From contig JAJZES010000041.1 in assembly GCA_021845985.1 (NCBI GenBank), forward strand, positions 94,110 through 158,109: 64,000 bases of DNA, given 5' to 3'. Positions 51,742-60,250 of the stretch are shown here, in pieces. Position 1 is the stretch's first letter; every line of letters starts with the position of its first letter. The notes below the pieces were generated by a model. The model was not told where the DNA came from, made no database searches, and saw nothing but the letters and a program-made list of their open reading frames with translations. The stretch comes from Pseudomonadota bacterium (lineage in GTDB: Bacteria; Pseudomonadota; Alphaproteobacteria; Acetobacterales; Acetobacteraceae). The translations under genes and the position numbers were made by a program.

Positions 51742-53214
51742 TCACCGCGACTCGGTCAGCAGCGACAATTGCCGGTTGTCGTTGTGCGAGGCGTCGGGCA
51801 CCGGGATCGGGTAGTCGCCGGTGAAACAGGCGTCGCAATATTGCGGCGCCTCGGCGTTGCGTCCGCCCTGTTTCAGCGCCCGGTACAGCCCGTCGATGGA
51901 GATGAACGCCAGACTGTCGGCGCCGATCAGCTCGGCCATCTCCGCCACCGTATGCCGCGCCGCCAGCAGCTTGCCGCGCTCGGGCGTGTCGATGCCGTAA
52001 AAGCAGGAATGCGTCGTCGGCGGCGAGGAGATGCGCATATGCACCTCCGCCGCCCCGGCCTGACGCACCATCTCGACGATCTTGCGGCTGGTGGTGCCGC
52101 GCACGATCGAATCATCGACCAGCACGACGCGCCGCCCCTCCAGCATCGCCCGGTTGGCCGAGTGCTTGAGCTTGACGCCGAGATTGCGGATATGGTCGGT
52201 CGGCTCGATGAAGGTGCGGCCGACGTAATGGTTGCGGATGATGCCGAGTTCGAACGGCACACCGCATTCCGCGGCATAGCCCATCGCCGCCGGCACCCCG
52301 CTGTCCGGCACCGGGACCACCACGTCGGCCGCCACATGGCTCTCGCGCCCCAGCTCGGCGCCGATGCGCTTGCGCGCCTCATAGACGCCGGCCCCCTCCA
52401 TCACCGAATCGGGACGGGCGAAATAGATATACTCGAACACGCAGAACCGCCCGCGCGGCCGGCCGAACGGGCGGATGCTGCGCACCCCGGCATCGTCGAT
52501 CACCACCACCTCGCCCGGCTCGATGTCGCGGACGAAATCGGCGCCGACGATGTCGAGCGCACAGGTCTCGCTGGCCAGCACCCAGCCGCCATTGCCGGCC
52601 AGCCGGCCGAGAATCAGCGGACGCACGCCGAGCGGGTCGCGGGCGCCGATCAGCGCCTCGTTGGTCAGCGCGATCAGCGAATAGGCGCCGATCACCTGCT
52701 TGAGCGCGTCGATCAGCCGGTCGGTCACCGTCGCGTACAGGCTGATGGCGATCAGGTGGATGAACACCTCGCTGTCGGTGGTCGATTGAAACAGGCAGCC
52801 GCGCCGCACCAGGGCGCGGCGCAGCGCGGTGGCGTTGGTCAAATTGCCGTTATGGCCGACCGCCAGCCCGCCGAACTCGAAATCGGCATACAGCGGCTGG
52901 ACGTTGCGCAGCACCGTCTCGCCGGTGGTGGCGTAGCGGTTGTGGCCGACCGCGCGACCGCCGGGCAGCCCGGCCATCACCCGCGGGTCGGAGAAATTGT
53001 CGCCGACGAGGCCAAGTCCCCGGTGCGAATGAAAGCGCGTGCCGTCGGAACTGACGATCCCGGTCGCCTCCTGGCCGCGATGCTGCAGGGCGTGCAGCCC
53101 GAGCGCGGTGACGGCGGCGGCATCGGCGCAGTCCCACACGCCGAACACGCCGCATTCCTCATGCAGCTTGTCGTCGTCGCCCGTGCCAACGGGACCAGCG
53201 GCGTGATGCATCAT
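51742..53214 (-). CDS. purF: Amidophosphoribosyltransferase
   Basis: 490 residues from ATG 53214 (ATG 53211 equally possible); GGGAGA is upstream. A short propeptide precedes the nucleophilic Cys C21 in HEECGVFGVWD. The glutaminase domain continues with GLHALQHRGQEATGIVS and GHNRYATTG. The phosphoribosyltransferase domain has the PRPP loop VVLVDDSIVRGTTS. First committed step of purine synthesis. It follows cvpA by 26 bp, the common cvpA-purF arrangement. Confidence 0.97.
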   Translation of the reverse strand: MMHHAAGPVGTGDDDKLHEECGVFGVWDCADAAAVTALGLHALQHRGQEATGIVSSDGTRFHSHRGLGLVGDNFSDPRVMAGLPGGRAVGHNRYATTGETVLRNVQPLYADFEFGGLAVGHNGNLTNATALRRALVRRGCLFQSTTDSEVFIHLIAISLYATVTDRLIDALKQVIGAYSLIALTNEALIGARDPLGVRPLILGRLAGNGGWVLASETCALDIVGADFVRDIEPGEVVVIDDAGVRSIRPFGRPRGRFCVFEYIYFARPDSVMEGAGVYEARKRIGAELGRESHVAADVVVPVPDSGVPAAMGYAAECGVPFELGIIRNHYVGRTFIEPTDHIRNLGVKLKHSANRAMLEGRRVVLVDDSIVRGTTSRKIVEMVRQAGAAEVHMRISSPPTTHSCFYGIDTPERGKLLAARHTVAEMAELIGADSLAFISIDGLYRALKQGGRNAEAPQYCDACFTGDYPIPVPDASHNDNRQLSLLTESR

Positions 53215-53240
53215 GTCGTCTCCCGGTTCGCCCGGCCGGT

Positions 53241-53810
53241 TCAGGGCCGGGCGAGCGCCCGTCCCTGCGGCAGGGCGCGCAGCAGATCCTCGGCCGTGGC
53301 CTGCCGCCCGCCGGGGGGCGGGCGCACGCTCGGCCGATACTCCGCCGGCAGCAGGCTCGCGGCCCAGGCCGCGGCCTCGTAGGCATAGGGCAGGCTGCGC
53401 GCCTGCAGCACCGGCGGCGGCCAGCGATCGGCGCTGACCACCCACCCAGCCGCGATATAGGCAAAGGCGACCAGCGCCGCACCCCTGACCAGCCCGAAAA
53501 CCACACCGAGGGTGCGATCCACGCCACCCAGCACCGACATCCGCACGATGCGCCCGAGCATACCGGAGACCACCGAGAGCACGATCAGCGCGACCACGAA
53601 CATCGCCGCGAACGCCGCCGGATCGCCCAGGTCCGGGCCGCCCAGCCAGTGGCGAAACCGGTCGCGCACGAACGCAAACGCCCAGGCGGCGAAAAACGCC
53701 GCGCCGATCCAGGCGCCGATGCCCAGCACCTCGCGCACCAGCCCGCGCATGAAGGCGAGCAGTGCCGAGACGGCGACGACGCCGACAACGATCAGATCAA
53801 CCCAGTTCAC
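53241..53810 (-). CDS. cvpA: CvpA family membrane protein
   Basis: 189 residues with four hydrophobic segments starting MNWVDLIVVGVVAVSALLAF; GLVREVLGIGAWIGAA and GGVDRTLGVVFGLVRG are the conserved CvpA segments. Required for colicin V production in E. coli and linked to envelope stress resistance, but molecular role unsettled. The C-terminus is Pro/Arg-rich (SVRPPPGGRQATAEDLL). Between radA (20 bp) and purF (26 bp). Confidence 0.92.
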   Translation of the reverse strand: MNWVDLIVVGVVAVSALLAFMRGLVREVLGIGAWIGAAFFAAWAFAFVRDRFRHWLGGPDLGDPAAFAAMFVVALIVLSVVSGMLGRIVRMSVLGGVDRTLGVVFGLVRGAALVAFAYIAAGWVVSADRWPPPVLQARSLPYAYEAAAWAASLLPAEYRPSVRPPPGGRQATAEDLLRALPQGRALARP

Positions 53811-53830
53811 CGCCGCCCTATAGCAGAGGC

Positions 53831-55213
53831 TCAGCCGCCGCGCACCGGTCCAGCCTGCGTTACCAGGTCGGACAGATGGCCGATCTCGTGCAGCGCCAGC
53901 GCCTCCGGCGCCGCCAGCGGGCGGTTGCCGCGCGCCACCCGCCGCGGCAGGCAGGCGGAGGCGAAGCCGAGCTTCTGCGCCTCCTTCAGCCGCGCCTCGG
54001 CCTGCGCCACCTGGCGGATTTCGCCCGACAGGCCGACCTCGCCGAAATAGACCCGGCCCGGATCGGTCGGCCGGTCGGCGGCGGCGGAGACCAGGGCCGC
54101 CGCCACCGCCAGATCAGCAGCCGGCTCGCTGATGCGCAGGCCGCCGGCGATGTTGAGATAGACATCGCTCGCCCCGAGCCGCAGCCCGCAGCGCGCGTCC
54201 AGCACCGCCAGCAGCATCGCCAGCCGGCCGGCCTCCCAGCCGATCACCGAACGCCGCGGCGCCCCGCCCGGATTGGCCGACAGCAGCGCCTGCACCTCCA
54301 CCAGCACCGGCCGCGACCCCTCCAGCCCGGCGAACACCGCGCTGCCGGAGACGTTGCCGCGGCGTTCGGCGAGGAACAGGGCGGACGGGTTGGCCACCTC
54401 GGCCAGCCCCAGATCGGTCATCTCGAACACGCCGATTTCATCGGTGGCGCCAAACCGGTTCTTCACCCCGCGCAGGATGCGGAACTGATGGCCGCGGTCG
54501 CCTTCGAAATACAGCACCGCATCGACCATGTGTTCCAGCACGCGCGGCCCGGCGATGGCGCCGTCCTTGGTGACATGGCCGACCAGCGCCAGCGCGAAGC
54601 CGCGCGCCTTGGCCAGCCGGATCAGCTCGAACGCCGTCGCCCGCACCTGGCCGACGCTGCCGGGGGCGGACTCGATGCTGTCCATCCACATCGTCTGGAT
54701 CGAATCGATGACCACCAGCGCCGCCTCCGGCTCCGCCTCCAGACTGGCCGCGATGTCGCGCAGGTTGATCGCCGCGGCGAGGCCGAGCGGCGCATCGGCG
54801 AGGTTCAGCCGGCGGGCGCGCAGCCGCACCTGCTCGATCGACTCCTCGCCCGACACATACAGCACCCGCCGCCCGGCGCGGCCGAGCCGGGCGGCGGCCT
54901 GCAGCAGCAGCGTCGATTTGCCGATCCCCGGATCGCCGCCGAGCAGCACCGCCGACCCCGCCACCAGCCCGCCGCCGAGCACCCGGTCGAACTCGGCGAT
55001 GCCGGTCGCCGCCCGTGGCGGCGGCGCCGCCGCGCCGGCCAGCCCGACAAACGCCAGCTTGCGGCCCGCCGCCAGCCGTGCCGCCCCCGGACCGGCGGCG
55101 GCGGCTTCCTCGACGATGCTGTTCCACCCGCCGCAGGCCTCGCAGCGGCCGGCCCATTTCGGCGTCACCGCGGCGCAGGACTGGCAGACGAAGCGGGCAG
55201 CGCCGCGCGTCAT
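53831..55213 (-). CDS. radA: DNA repair protein RadA/Sms
   Basis: 460 residues from ATG 55213, the normal length; ATG 55267 would add an atypical 18-residue leader. N-terminal C4 zinc finger CQSCAAVTPKWAGRCEACGG, Walker A GGDPGIGKSTL, RadA-specific KNRFG motif (RGVKNRFGATDE) and C-terminal Lon-like domain (DVYLNIAGGLRISEPAADL). It drives branch migration during recombination. Head of the radA-cvpA-purF run. Confidence 0.95.
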   Translation of the reverse strand: MTRGAARFVCQSCAAVTPKWAGRCEACGGWNSIVEEAAAAGPGAARLAAGRKLAFVGLAGAAAPPPRAATGIAEFDRVLGGGLVAGSAVLLGGDPGIGKSTLLLQAAARLGRAGRRVLYVSGEESIEQVRLRARRLNLADAPLGLAAAINLRDIAASLEAEPEAALVVIDSIQTMWMDSIESAPGSVGQVRATAFELIRLAKARGFALALVGHVTKDGAIAGPRVLEHMVDAVLYFEGDRGHQFRILRGVKNRFGATDEIGVFEMTDLGLAEVANPSALFLAERRGNVSGSAVFAGLEGSRPVLVEVQALLSANPGGAPRRSVIGWEAGRLAMLLAVLDARCGLRLGASDVYLNIAGGLRISEPAADLAVAAALVSAAADRPTDPGRVYFGEVGLSGEIRQVAQAEARLKEAQKLGFASACLPRRVARGNRPLAAPEALALHEIGHLSDLVTQAGPVRGG

Positions 55214-55275
55214 CAGCCGCCCCCCCGCGTCCGCGCCGCAAGCGACATTTTTTCTCCAGACAACCATTGCCAGTC

Positions 55276-55293
55276 GTAACGGAATTCGTTATC
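55276..55293. promoter_or_regulatory. Imperfect palindrome in the radA / 55333 divergent promoter
   Basis: TAACG and CGTTA arms flank GAATT (part of CGTAACGGAATTCGTTATCG). It lies between the two divergent starts and is a possible operator; no regulator can be named. Confidence 0.3.
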
Positions 55294-55332
55294 GTGACGT
55301 TTAGTCATCAGATCATTCCCGGAGCCGGCGCC

Positions 55333-55947
55333 ATGTTCACGACGCTCCAAGCCTACATCTCCGCCACCTGCTCGCCGGTGCTGTCGCGCATCGTCGATAT
55401 GGCGGCGGCGCTGCTGTCGGAAACCGGCGCATCGCGCCAGACGGCGGCGATATTGCTGACACTGGCCGCCATCGTGCTGATCGTCTGGGTGGTGTCGCTG
55501 ACCCTCGATATTTCCACCGAGGCGTCGCGGCAGGCCGCGGGCTTCGACCTCAAACTGCTGTTCAGCCTGCGGTTCGCCATCCTGGGGGCGATCAATACCG
55601 CGGCGCTGGGGGGCTTTCTGGTCGGCTGGTCGCAGGGCTATGGCCCCAGCGACACGGCGCTCGCCACCACCTATTTCCGCGAGATCGCCAGCGCCGGGCT
55701 GTTTGCCGCGGTGCTGTTCACCATCCATGCGACGGCGCTGGCCGGCGTGTTCGGGCTGATGTTCAGCCTCTGGCAGTGGCTGCTGTCGTGGTTCGCCGCC
55801 GTGCTGCTGATCCCCTGCATCGCGGTGGCGCTGCTCTACCCGTCGCGCAGCAACGCCCGACTGGCGCCGGAATCGGCGCTGCTCGGCGCCAGCCGCCTGG
55901 GCCGCGACAGCCCCGCACGTCTGGCCGGCCGCGACCGGCGCTGGTAG
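55333..55947 (+). CDS. Uncharacterised inner-membrane protein
   Basis: 204 residues with four hydrophobic segments: AAILLTLAAIVLIVWVVSLTL (about 38-58, written in part), FAILGAINTAALGGFLVGW (about 80-98), SAGLFAAVLFTIHATALAG and WLLSWFAAVLLIPCIAVALL. The C-terminus is basic and Arg-rich (GRDSPARLAGRDRRW). GGAG lies about 10 bp before ATG 55333. I do not recognise a family. It ends 14 bp before the convergent mlaF stop. Confidence 0.65.
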   Translation: MFTTLQAYISATCSPVLSRIVDMAAALLSETGASRQTAAILLTLAAIVLIVWVVSLTLDISTEASRQAAGFDLKLLFSLRFAILGAINTAALGGFLVGWSQGYGPSDTALATTYFREIASAGLFAAVLFTIHATALAGVFGLMFSLWQWLLSWFAAVLLIPCIAVALLYPSRSNARLAPESALLGASRLGRDSPARLAGRDRRW

Positions 55948-55961
55948 GCCGCCGCCGCCAA

Positions 55962-56735
55962 TCAGCGGCGCAACTCCATCTGGATCGGCCCGTCTCGGCG
56001 GCCGTGGGTAAACTGATCGACCAGCGGGTTGCCGCTGTCCATCAAAGCGGTCGGCGGTCCTGACCAGACAATCCGCCCCTTGTGCAGCATCGCCACCTGA
56101 TCGGCGATGCGGCTGGCGCTGGCCATATCGTGGGTGATGGCGATGGCAGTGCTGCCGAGCCGGCGGACGCAATCGACGATCAGCCCGTCGATCACCGCGC
56201 CCATGATCGGGTCGAGGCCGGTGGTCGGCTCATCGAAGAACAGCATATCCGGCTGCGCGGCGATGGCGCGGGCGAGGCCGACGCGCTTCTGCATGCCACC
56301 CGACAATTCCGCCGGCGACAGGTCGGCGACCGTATCGGCCAGCCCGACCTGCGCCAGAATCGCAATCGCCCGCAGCCGCGCCTGCGGCCGGGCGATGGCG
56401 CGCCGGGCGAGCAGGCCGAAGGCGACATTTTCCCACACCGGCAGCGAATCAAACAGCGCGCCGTTCTGGAACAGCATGCCGATGCGCGCCCGCACCTCCG
56501 CCCGCGCCGCTCGCGGCAGCGGCAGGACATCCTGCCCGTCAATCTCGATGCTGCCCCGGTCCGGCTCGATCAGCCCGAGAATGCATTTGAGCAGCACCGA
56601 CTTGCCGCTGCCCGAACCGCCGATCACCACCAGCGAACTGCGCGGCTGCACATCAAGATCAACGCCGTCGAGCACGCTCTTGGCGCCGAACGATTTGCAC
56701 AGGCCGCGAATGCGGATTTTCGGCATCTCGCTCAT
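55962..56735 (-). CDS. MlaF-type ABC transporter ATP-binding protein
   Basis: 257 residues. Walker A GGSGSGKSVLLK, Q-loop MLFQNGALFDSLPVWENV, signature LSGGMQKRVGLARAI, Walker B MLFFDEPTTGLDPI, switch His AITHDMASA. The Q-loop wording and ELSGGMQKR are typical of Mla/Ttg2A (phospholipid or toluene-tolerance) transporters. The ATG overlaps the mlaE stop by 4 bp. It would power phospholipid movement between membranes for outer-membrane asymmetry. Confidence 0.92.
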   Translation of the reverse strand: MSEMPKIRIRGLCKSFGAKSVLDGVDLDVQPRSSLVVIGGSGSGKSVLLKCILGLIEPDRGSIEIDGQDVLPLPRAARAEVRARIGMLFQNGALFDSLPVWENVAFGLLARRAIARPQARLRAIAILAQVGLADTVADLSPAELSGGMQKRVGLARAIAAQPDMLFFDEPTTGLDPIMGAVIDGLIVDCVRRLGSTAIAITHDMASASRIADQVAMLHKGRIVWSGPPTALMDSGNPLVDQFTHGRRDGPIQMELRR

Positions 56736-57547
56736 CGGGCGAAGAAGATTTCCGTCAGGCCGTAATCGAACGCCAGGATCAGGATCGAGGCCGACACCAC
56801 CGCGGCGGTGGTCGCGGCGCCCACCCCCTGCGCGCCGCCGCGGCTGTTGTAGCCGTGAAAACAGCCGAGCAGCGCGATCAGGAAACCGAACACCGAAGCC
56901 TTGGCGAGGCCGGAGACGACATCCATCGTTTGCAGGTAGTTGACCGTGTTGGCGAGGTAGGTGGCGGCGTTGAAGTCGAGCTTGACGGTGGCGATCAGGA
57001 AGCCGCCGGCAACGCCCAGAATGTCGCCGACCAGCACCAGCAGCGGCAGCGCAATGATCCCGGCCAGCAGCCGCGGCGCCACCAGATACTTCATCGGCTC
57101 GGTTGACAGCGTGGTCAGCGCGTCGATCTGGTCGGTGACGCGCATGGTGCCGATCTCCGCCGCCATCGCCGCGCCGACCCGCCCGGCCACCATCAGCCCG
57201 GCCAGCACCGGCCCCAGTTCACGGGTGATCGACAGCACGACCAGACTCGGCATCGCCGTCTCGGCGGAAAATCGCGACAGCCCGGTGGAGGATTGCAGCG
57301 CCAGCACCATGCCGGTGAACACCGCCGTCAGCGCCACCACCGGCAGGCTGAAATAGCCGATCTCGACAAAGGCACGGGCCAGCATGCGCCCATAGAACGG
57401 CGGCCGGAACAGATGCGACAGGCCGGCGGCGGCGAACAGCGCCAGCGCACCGGTGGCGCGGCACATGCCGAGCAGCCCGCGCCCGAGCGCGGCCAGCGCA
57501 TCGAGCAGGGCGCTCACGCCGGGCGGGCCAGGGTCGGTGGCGGGCAA
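56732..57547 (-). CDS. MlaE-type ABC transporter permease
   Basis: 271 residues from TTG 57547; GTG 57517 gives 261 residues, closer to typical length, and no ATG is in frame upstream. Five to six helices. Family marks: GMVLALQSSTGLSRFSAE, ITRELGPVLAGLMVAGRVG, AAEIGTMRVTDQIDAL and MDVVSGLAKASVFGFLIAL. Pairs with the ATPase next door. The usual substrate-binding MlaD gene is not within the window after mlaF. Confidence 0.9.
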   Translation of the reverse strand: MPATDPGPPGVSALLDALAALGRGLLGMCRATGALALFAAAGLSHLFRPPFYGRMLARAFVEIGYFSLPVVALTAVFTGMVLALQSSTGLSRFSAETAMPSLVVLSITRELGPVLAGLMVAGRVGAAMAAEIGTMRVTDQIDALTTLSTEPMKYLVAPRLLAGIIALPLLVLVGDILGVAGGFLIATVKLDFNAATYLANTVNYLQTMDVVSGLAKASVFGFLIALLGCFHGYNSRGGAQGVGAATTAAVVSASILILAFDYGLTEIFFAR

Positions 57548-57750
57548 TCCGTCACGGCATCCGCGCTCTGGTTCATGGCATGCGCCTACCAGCCGGCGGC
57601 GGCGGCGTCAAAGCCGGGTCACCACCGACCTGCCGCGCCCCGCCGTCGTCGGACACGCAACGGTGCCGTTGCACGCCGCTGCGGCGCGGCGCAGGATCAA
57701 CGCCTTGAGGCTGCCGCACGGACACGGCAATCCATCTGGAGGGCGGAATA

Positions 57751-58197
57751 ATGATGCGCAGGACTGCGGGTTTCAGTGTTGCGGCGATGCTGCTGGGGCT
57801 GCTGGCGGCGGCGCCGGCACGGGCCGATTCGGCCGCCGACGCGCGGGCCATGCTCGACCGCGCGGTCGCCGCGATCAAGGTCAACCCGAGCGCGGCACTG
57901 GAGGCTTTCGTCAAAGGTACCGACGGTTTCCGGCAGGGCGACCTGTATCCGTTCTGCGCCCGCGCCCGCAGCGGCGTGGTGGTCGCCCATCCGTCGCGGC
58001 TCGGCGAAAACCTCGCCAACGAGTCGGACAAGAACGGCAAGCTGTTCGGCAAGGAGATTTTGCGCACCGCGGTTGAAGGCAAAATCAGCGAGCTGCACTA
58101 CATGTGGCCCAAACCGGACCAGACGACGCCGGTGCAGAAGGACACGTTCTACACCAAGGTCAAGGGTTTCGTCTGCGGCGTCGGCTACTACAAATAG
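57751..58197 (+). CDS. Periplasmic single-Cache-domain protein
   Basis: 148 residues with signal peptide (FSVAAMLLGLLAAAPARA, cleavage near 25). The mature part is an sCache_2-like domain: an N-terminal helix (ADARAMLDRAVAAIKVNPSA), GDLYPFCARARSGVVVAHP, and the small-ligand strand FYTKVKGFVCGVGYYK at the C-terminus. Such stand-alone Cache proteins bind small ligands in the periplasm and may present them to sensor proteins. Its neighbour set contains a chemoreceptor (60251) but no direct link is visible. A strong terminator follows. Confidence 0.8.
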   Translation: MMRRTAGFSVAAMLLGLLAAAPARADSAADARAMLDRAVAAIKVNPSAALEAFVKGTDGFRQGDLYPFCARARSGVVVAHPSRLGENLANESDKNGKLFGKEILRTAVEGKISELHYMWPKPDQTTPVQKDTFYTKVKGFVCGVGYYK

Positions 58198-58203
58198 AAC
58201 AAA

Positions 58204-58240
58204 GCGCCGGGGCGGCAACTGCCGCCCCGGCGCCCCTTTT
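58204..58240 (+). terminator. Intrinsic terminator
   Basis: A perfect 13-bp GC-rich stem (58204-58216 / 58221-58233) with an AACT loop, followed by CCCTTTT. It lies 6 bp after the Cache gene stop and probably also serves the convergent cytochrome-porin gene on the other strand. Confidence 0.9.
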
Positions 58241-58252
58241 GACGACCGAAGT

Positions 58253-59614
58253 TCAGAACGCCAGCCAGGAGAACAGGTAAAGCGTATTGTTCGCCCCCGC
58301 CGACCGGTTGTAGCCGTCGTAGTTGCCGACGCCGCCGTTGAACTGGGTGTAGGCGGTGTACTGGATGCCGAATTTCAGATTGAGAAACGGCGCTGCGTAG
58401 GAGTCCGACTTGCCGAACGGTATCCAGTCCAGCTCGGTCATGAACGCGGTGCTGTTCGGCTTGCCGTTGTTGCTGCCGCTGACCGGGGCAGCCCCATAGA
58501 GCAGCGGGTCGGCCGAGCCGTCGGTCTTCTGCACGCCGAACGTCACACCATAGGTGTTGTTGTAGAAATACGAGATGTTGGCACGCAACTGGTCGAGATG
58601 CCCATTGGTCGCACTGGCCTGGCCGAGGGCGTAGGAGGCGTTCAACTGCCGGTTCTCGTGGGTGTAGATCGAATAGAAGGTGACGATGTTGGTGCCGTCA
58701 CCGATCAACTGATAGGTGCCGTCAATCGCGACATCGGTGTATTTGTCGGTGCCATAGCCCGGTGTGCCACCCGGCTGCAGCTCGGCATACATCGCCAGCG
58801 CGCCGATCACCGCCGACTGCCCCGCCCAGTCCCATTCATAGGCGATCCGCCCGTACGGCATGGCGCTCGCCGAGGTGCCCGGATAGGTCAGGTCGCCGAG
58901 CAACTTGGCCATCGGCGAGCCCATCGTGTTGTAGGCGCCGACCTCGGCATACAGAGCATTGTCATACCAGCCATACAGCGTTGCGCCAAGCGTGTTGCCG
59001 ATCAGGCTGACCAGGATCGGGTTGGCCGCCGGCAGCGGCGCCAGCACCGACTGCACATACGGCACGCCCCAGGCGAAGCTGCTGTTGAACGGGTCCTGCA
59101 CCGTTGGACCGTTGTTCAGCGACACGCCGAGTCGCAACGACGCATCACCCGGCAGCGGAACCGTCGAGGTGACGCGAATGTCGGTGTTGTCCCAGTGGGT
59201 CGTGCCGGAGACGCCGGAATAGGTGCCCTGCACAAACGCGCCGGCATAGTCGTTGAGGCGGCCGGCGAGAAACAAGCTGACCTGATCCAGTGCGAAATTA
59301 TTGTTCGGGCTGAAATGCGTCGCCGCCGGCCCTGGCTGGCTCTGCGCCGTGTTGGTGAACGAACTGAGGACCATCGCCGACAACGGAATATGCGACGCCA
59401 GCCCATCGCCGCCGGTAAGCGTATAGCCGCTGATCTTGAAGGCGCGTCCGAATGGTGTCAGTTGCGGACCATAGGCGCCCACATGGCAGGCTGTACACGG
59501 TTGCCCGGTCTGCGCGGCATAGCTTGGCACCGCATGCGCCGGCCGCGCCGCCGCTACGGCGACAAAAGCCGCCAGACCCCAGGCCGCCCAAAGGCGAAGC
59601 CTTCCGATACGCAT
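58253..59614 (-). CDS. Cyc2-like outer-membrane cytochrome c-porin fusion
   Basis: 453 residues from ATG 59614. The signal peptide (WAAWGLAAFVAVAAARPAHA) is followed at once by one haem-binding site C40-x-x-C43-H44 in VPSYAAQTGQPCTACHVG and then QLTPFGRAFKISGYTL. This QTG..C..CH....LTPFGR.FK..GY pattern is the hallmark of Cyc2 iron oxidases. The remaining 390 residues alternate polar/hydrophobic strands with aromatic girdles (YGWYDNALYAEVGAYN) and end in SWLAF, the C-terminal Phe of outer-membrane barrels. Cyc2 passes electrons from extracellular Fe(II) inward. A periplasmic cytochrome c gene lies 97 bp upstream. Alternative: a porin-like cytochrome with another donor. Confidence 0.72.
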   Translation of the reverse strand: MRIGRLRLWAAWGLAAFVAVAAARPAHAVPSYAAQTGQPCTACHVGAYGPQLTPFGRAFKISGYTLTGGDGLASHIPLSAMVLSSFTNTAQSQPGPAATHFSPNNNFALDQVSLFLAGRLNDYAGAFVQGTYSGVSGTTHWDNTDIRVTSTVPLPGDASLRLGVSLNNGPTVQDPFNSSFAWGVPYVQSVLAPLPAANPILVSLIGNTLGATLYGWYDNALYAEVGAYNTMGSPMAKLLGDLTYPGTSASAMPYGRIAYEWDWAGQSAVIGALAMYAELQPGGTPGYGTDKYTDVAIDGTYQLIGDGTNIVTFYSIYTHENRQLNASYALGQASATNGHLDQLRANISYFYNNTYGVTFGVQKTDGSADPLLYGAAPVSGSNNGKPNSTAFMTELDWIPFGKSDSYAAPFLNLKFGIQYTAYTQFNGGVGNYDGYNRSAGANNTLYLFSWLAF

Positions 59615-59711
59615 GCCGCATCCCTTCGCTTCTAACTCTACGGGTGACGAAGAAAGGCGACCGATACGGCGGCGTCCTTGACCTGAATCAAAACGCCGCC
59701 GCAGCGTGAGG

Positions 59712-60080
59712 TCAGTGCAGGGATGCAAGATAAGCGATGAGGTCCGCCCGCTGGTCGGCATTCTTCAGCCCGGCATAGGTCATCTTGGTTCCCGGCACGA
59801 CGCCGCGCGGGTTCTCCAGATATTTGTCGAGCGTTGCCGCATCCAAAACGAGGCCGGATTTCTCGTTCGCCTCACTGAACTTGTATCCCGGCACTTGGCC
59901 CGCCTTGGTGCCATAAACGCCGAACAGGCTCGGTCCGAGGCCGTTATTTCCTTTGACGGCCGAGTGGCAGATGCTGCATTGCGACTTGAAGACCTTCTGC
60001 CCCGCGCTGGCGTCCGCGGCCAGGGCGGAGGTCGCCGCGGCGGCGGTCAGCAAAGCGCCGGCAATCAGCGTGCGGATCAT
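59712..60080 (-). CDS. Class I periplasmic cytochrome c
   Basis: 122 residues from ATG 60080, with GGAAGAG 7 bp upstream. Signal peptide (LIAGALLTAAAATSALA). Haem site C35-S-I-C38-H39; the axial Met is M100 in GTKMTYAGL. NNGLGPSLFGVYGTKAG and a PGYKFSEANEKSG loop are characteristic of cytochrome c2/c550-type carriers. It shuttles electrons in the periplasm; its position directly upstream of the Cyc2-like gene, same strand, makes it the natural partner. Confidence 0.92.
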   Translation of the reverse strand: MIRTLIAGALLTAAAATSALAADASAGQKVFKSQCSICHSAVKGNNGLGPSLFGVYGTKAGQVPGYKFSEANEKSGLVLDAATLDKYLENPRGVVPGTKMTYAGLKNADQRADLIAYLASLH

Positions 60081-60250
60081 GCGTCTCTTCCTTGTTTTGG
60101 TGCCGTGCATCCACGTCTGGGAACATTCCCGCTCAACGGTACCGCACAGGGATCAGTGACGCCAGATGCCTCTGTATATCTGTGCCGTAGCGCTCGCTAC
60201 CGCTTGGTCGTAGCGGAGTCCGCAACAGGGCGTGAGGCGTCCGCCGGCGA

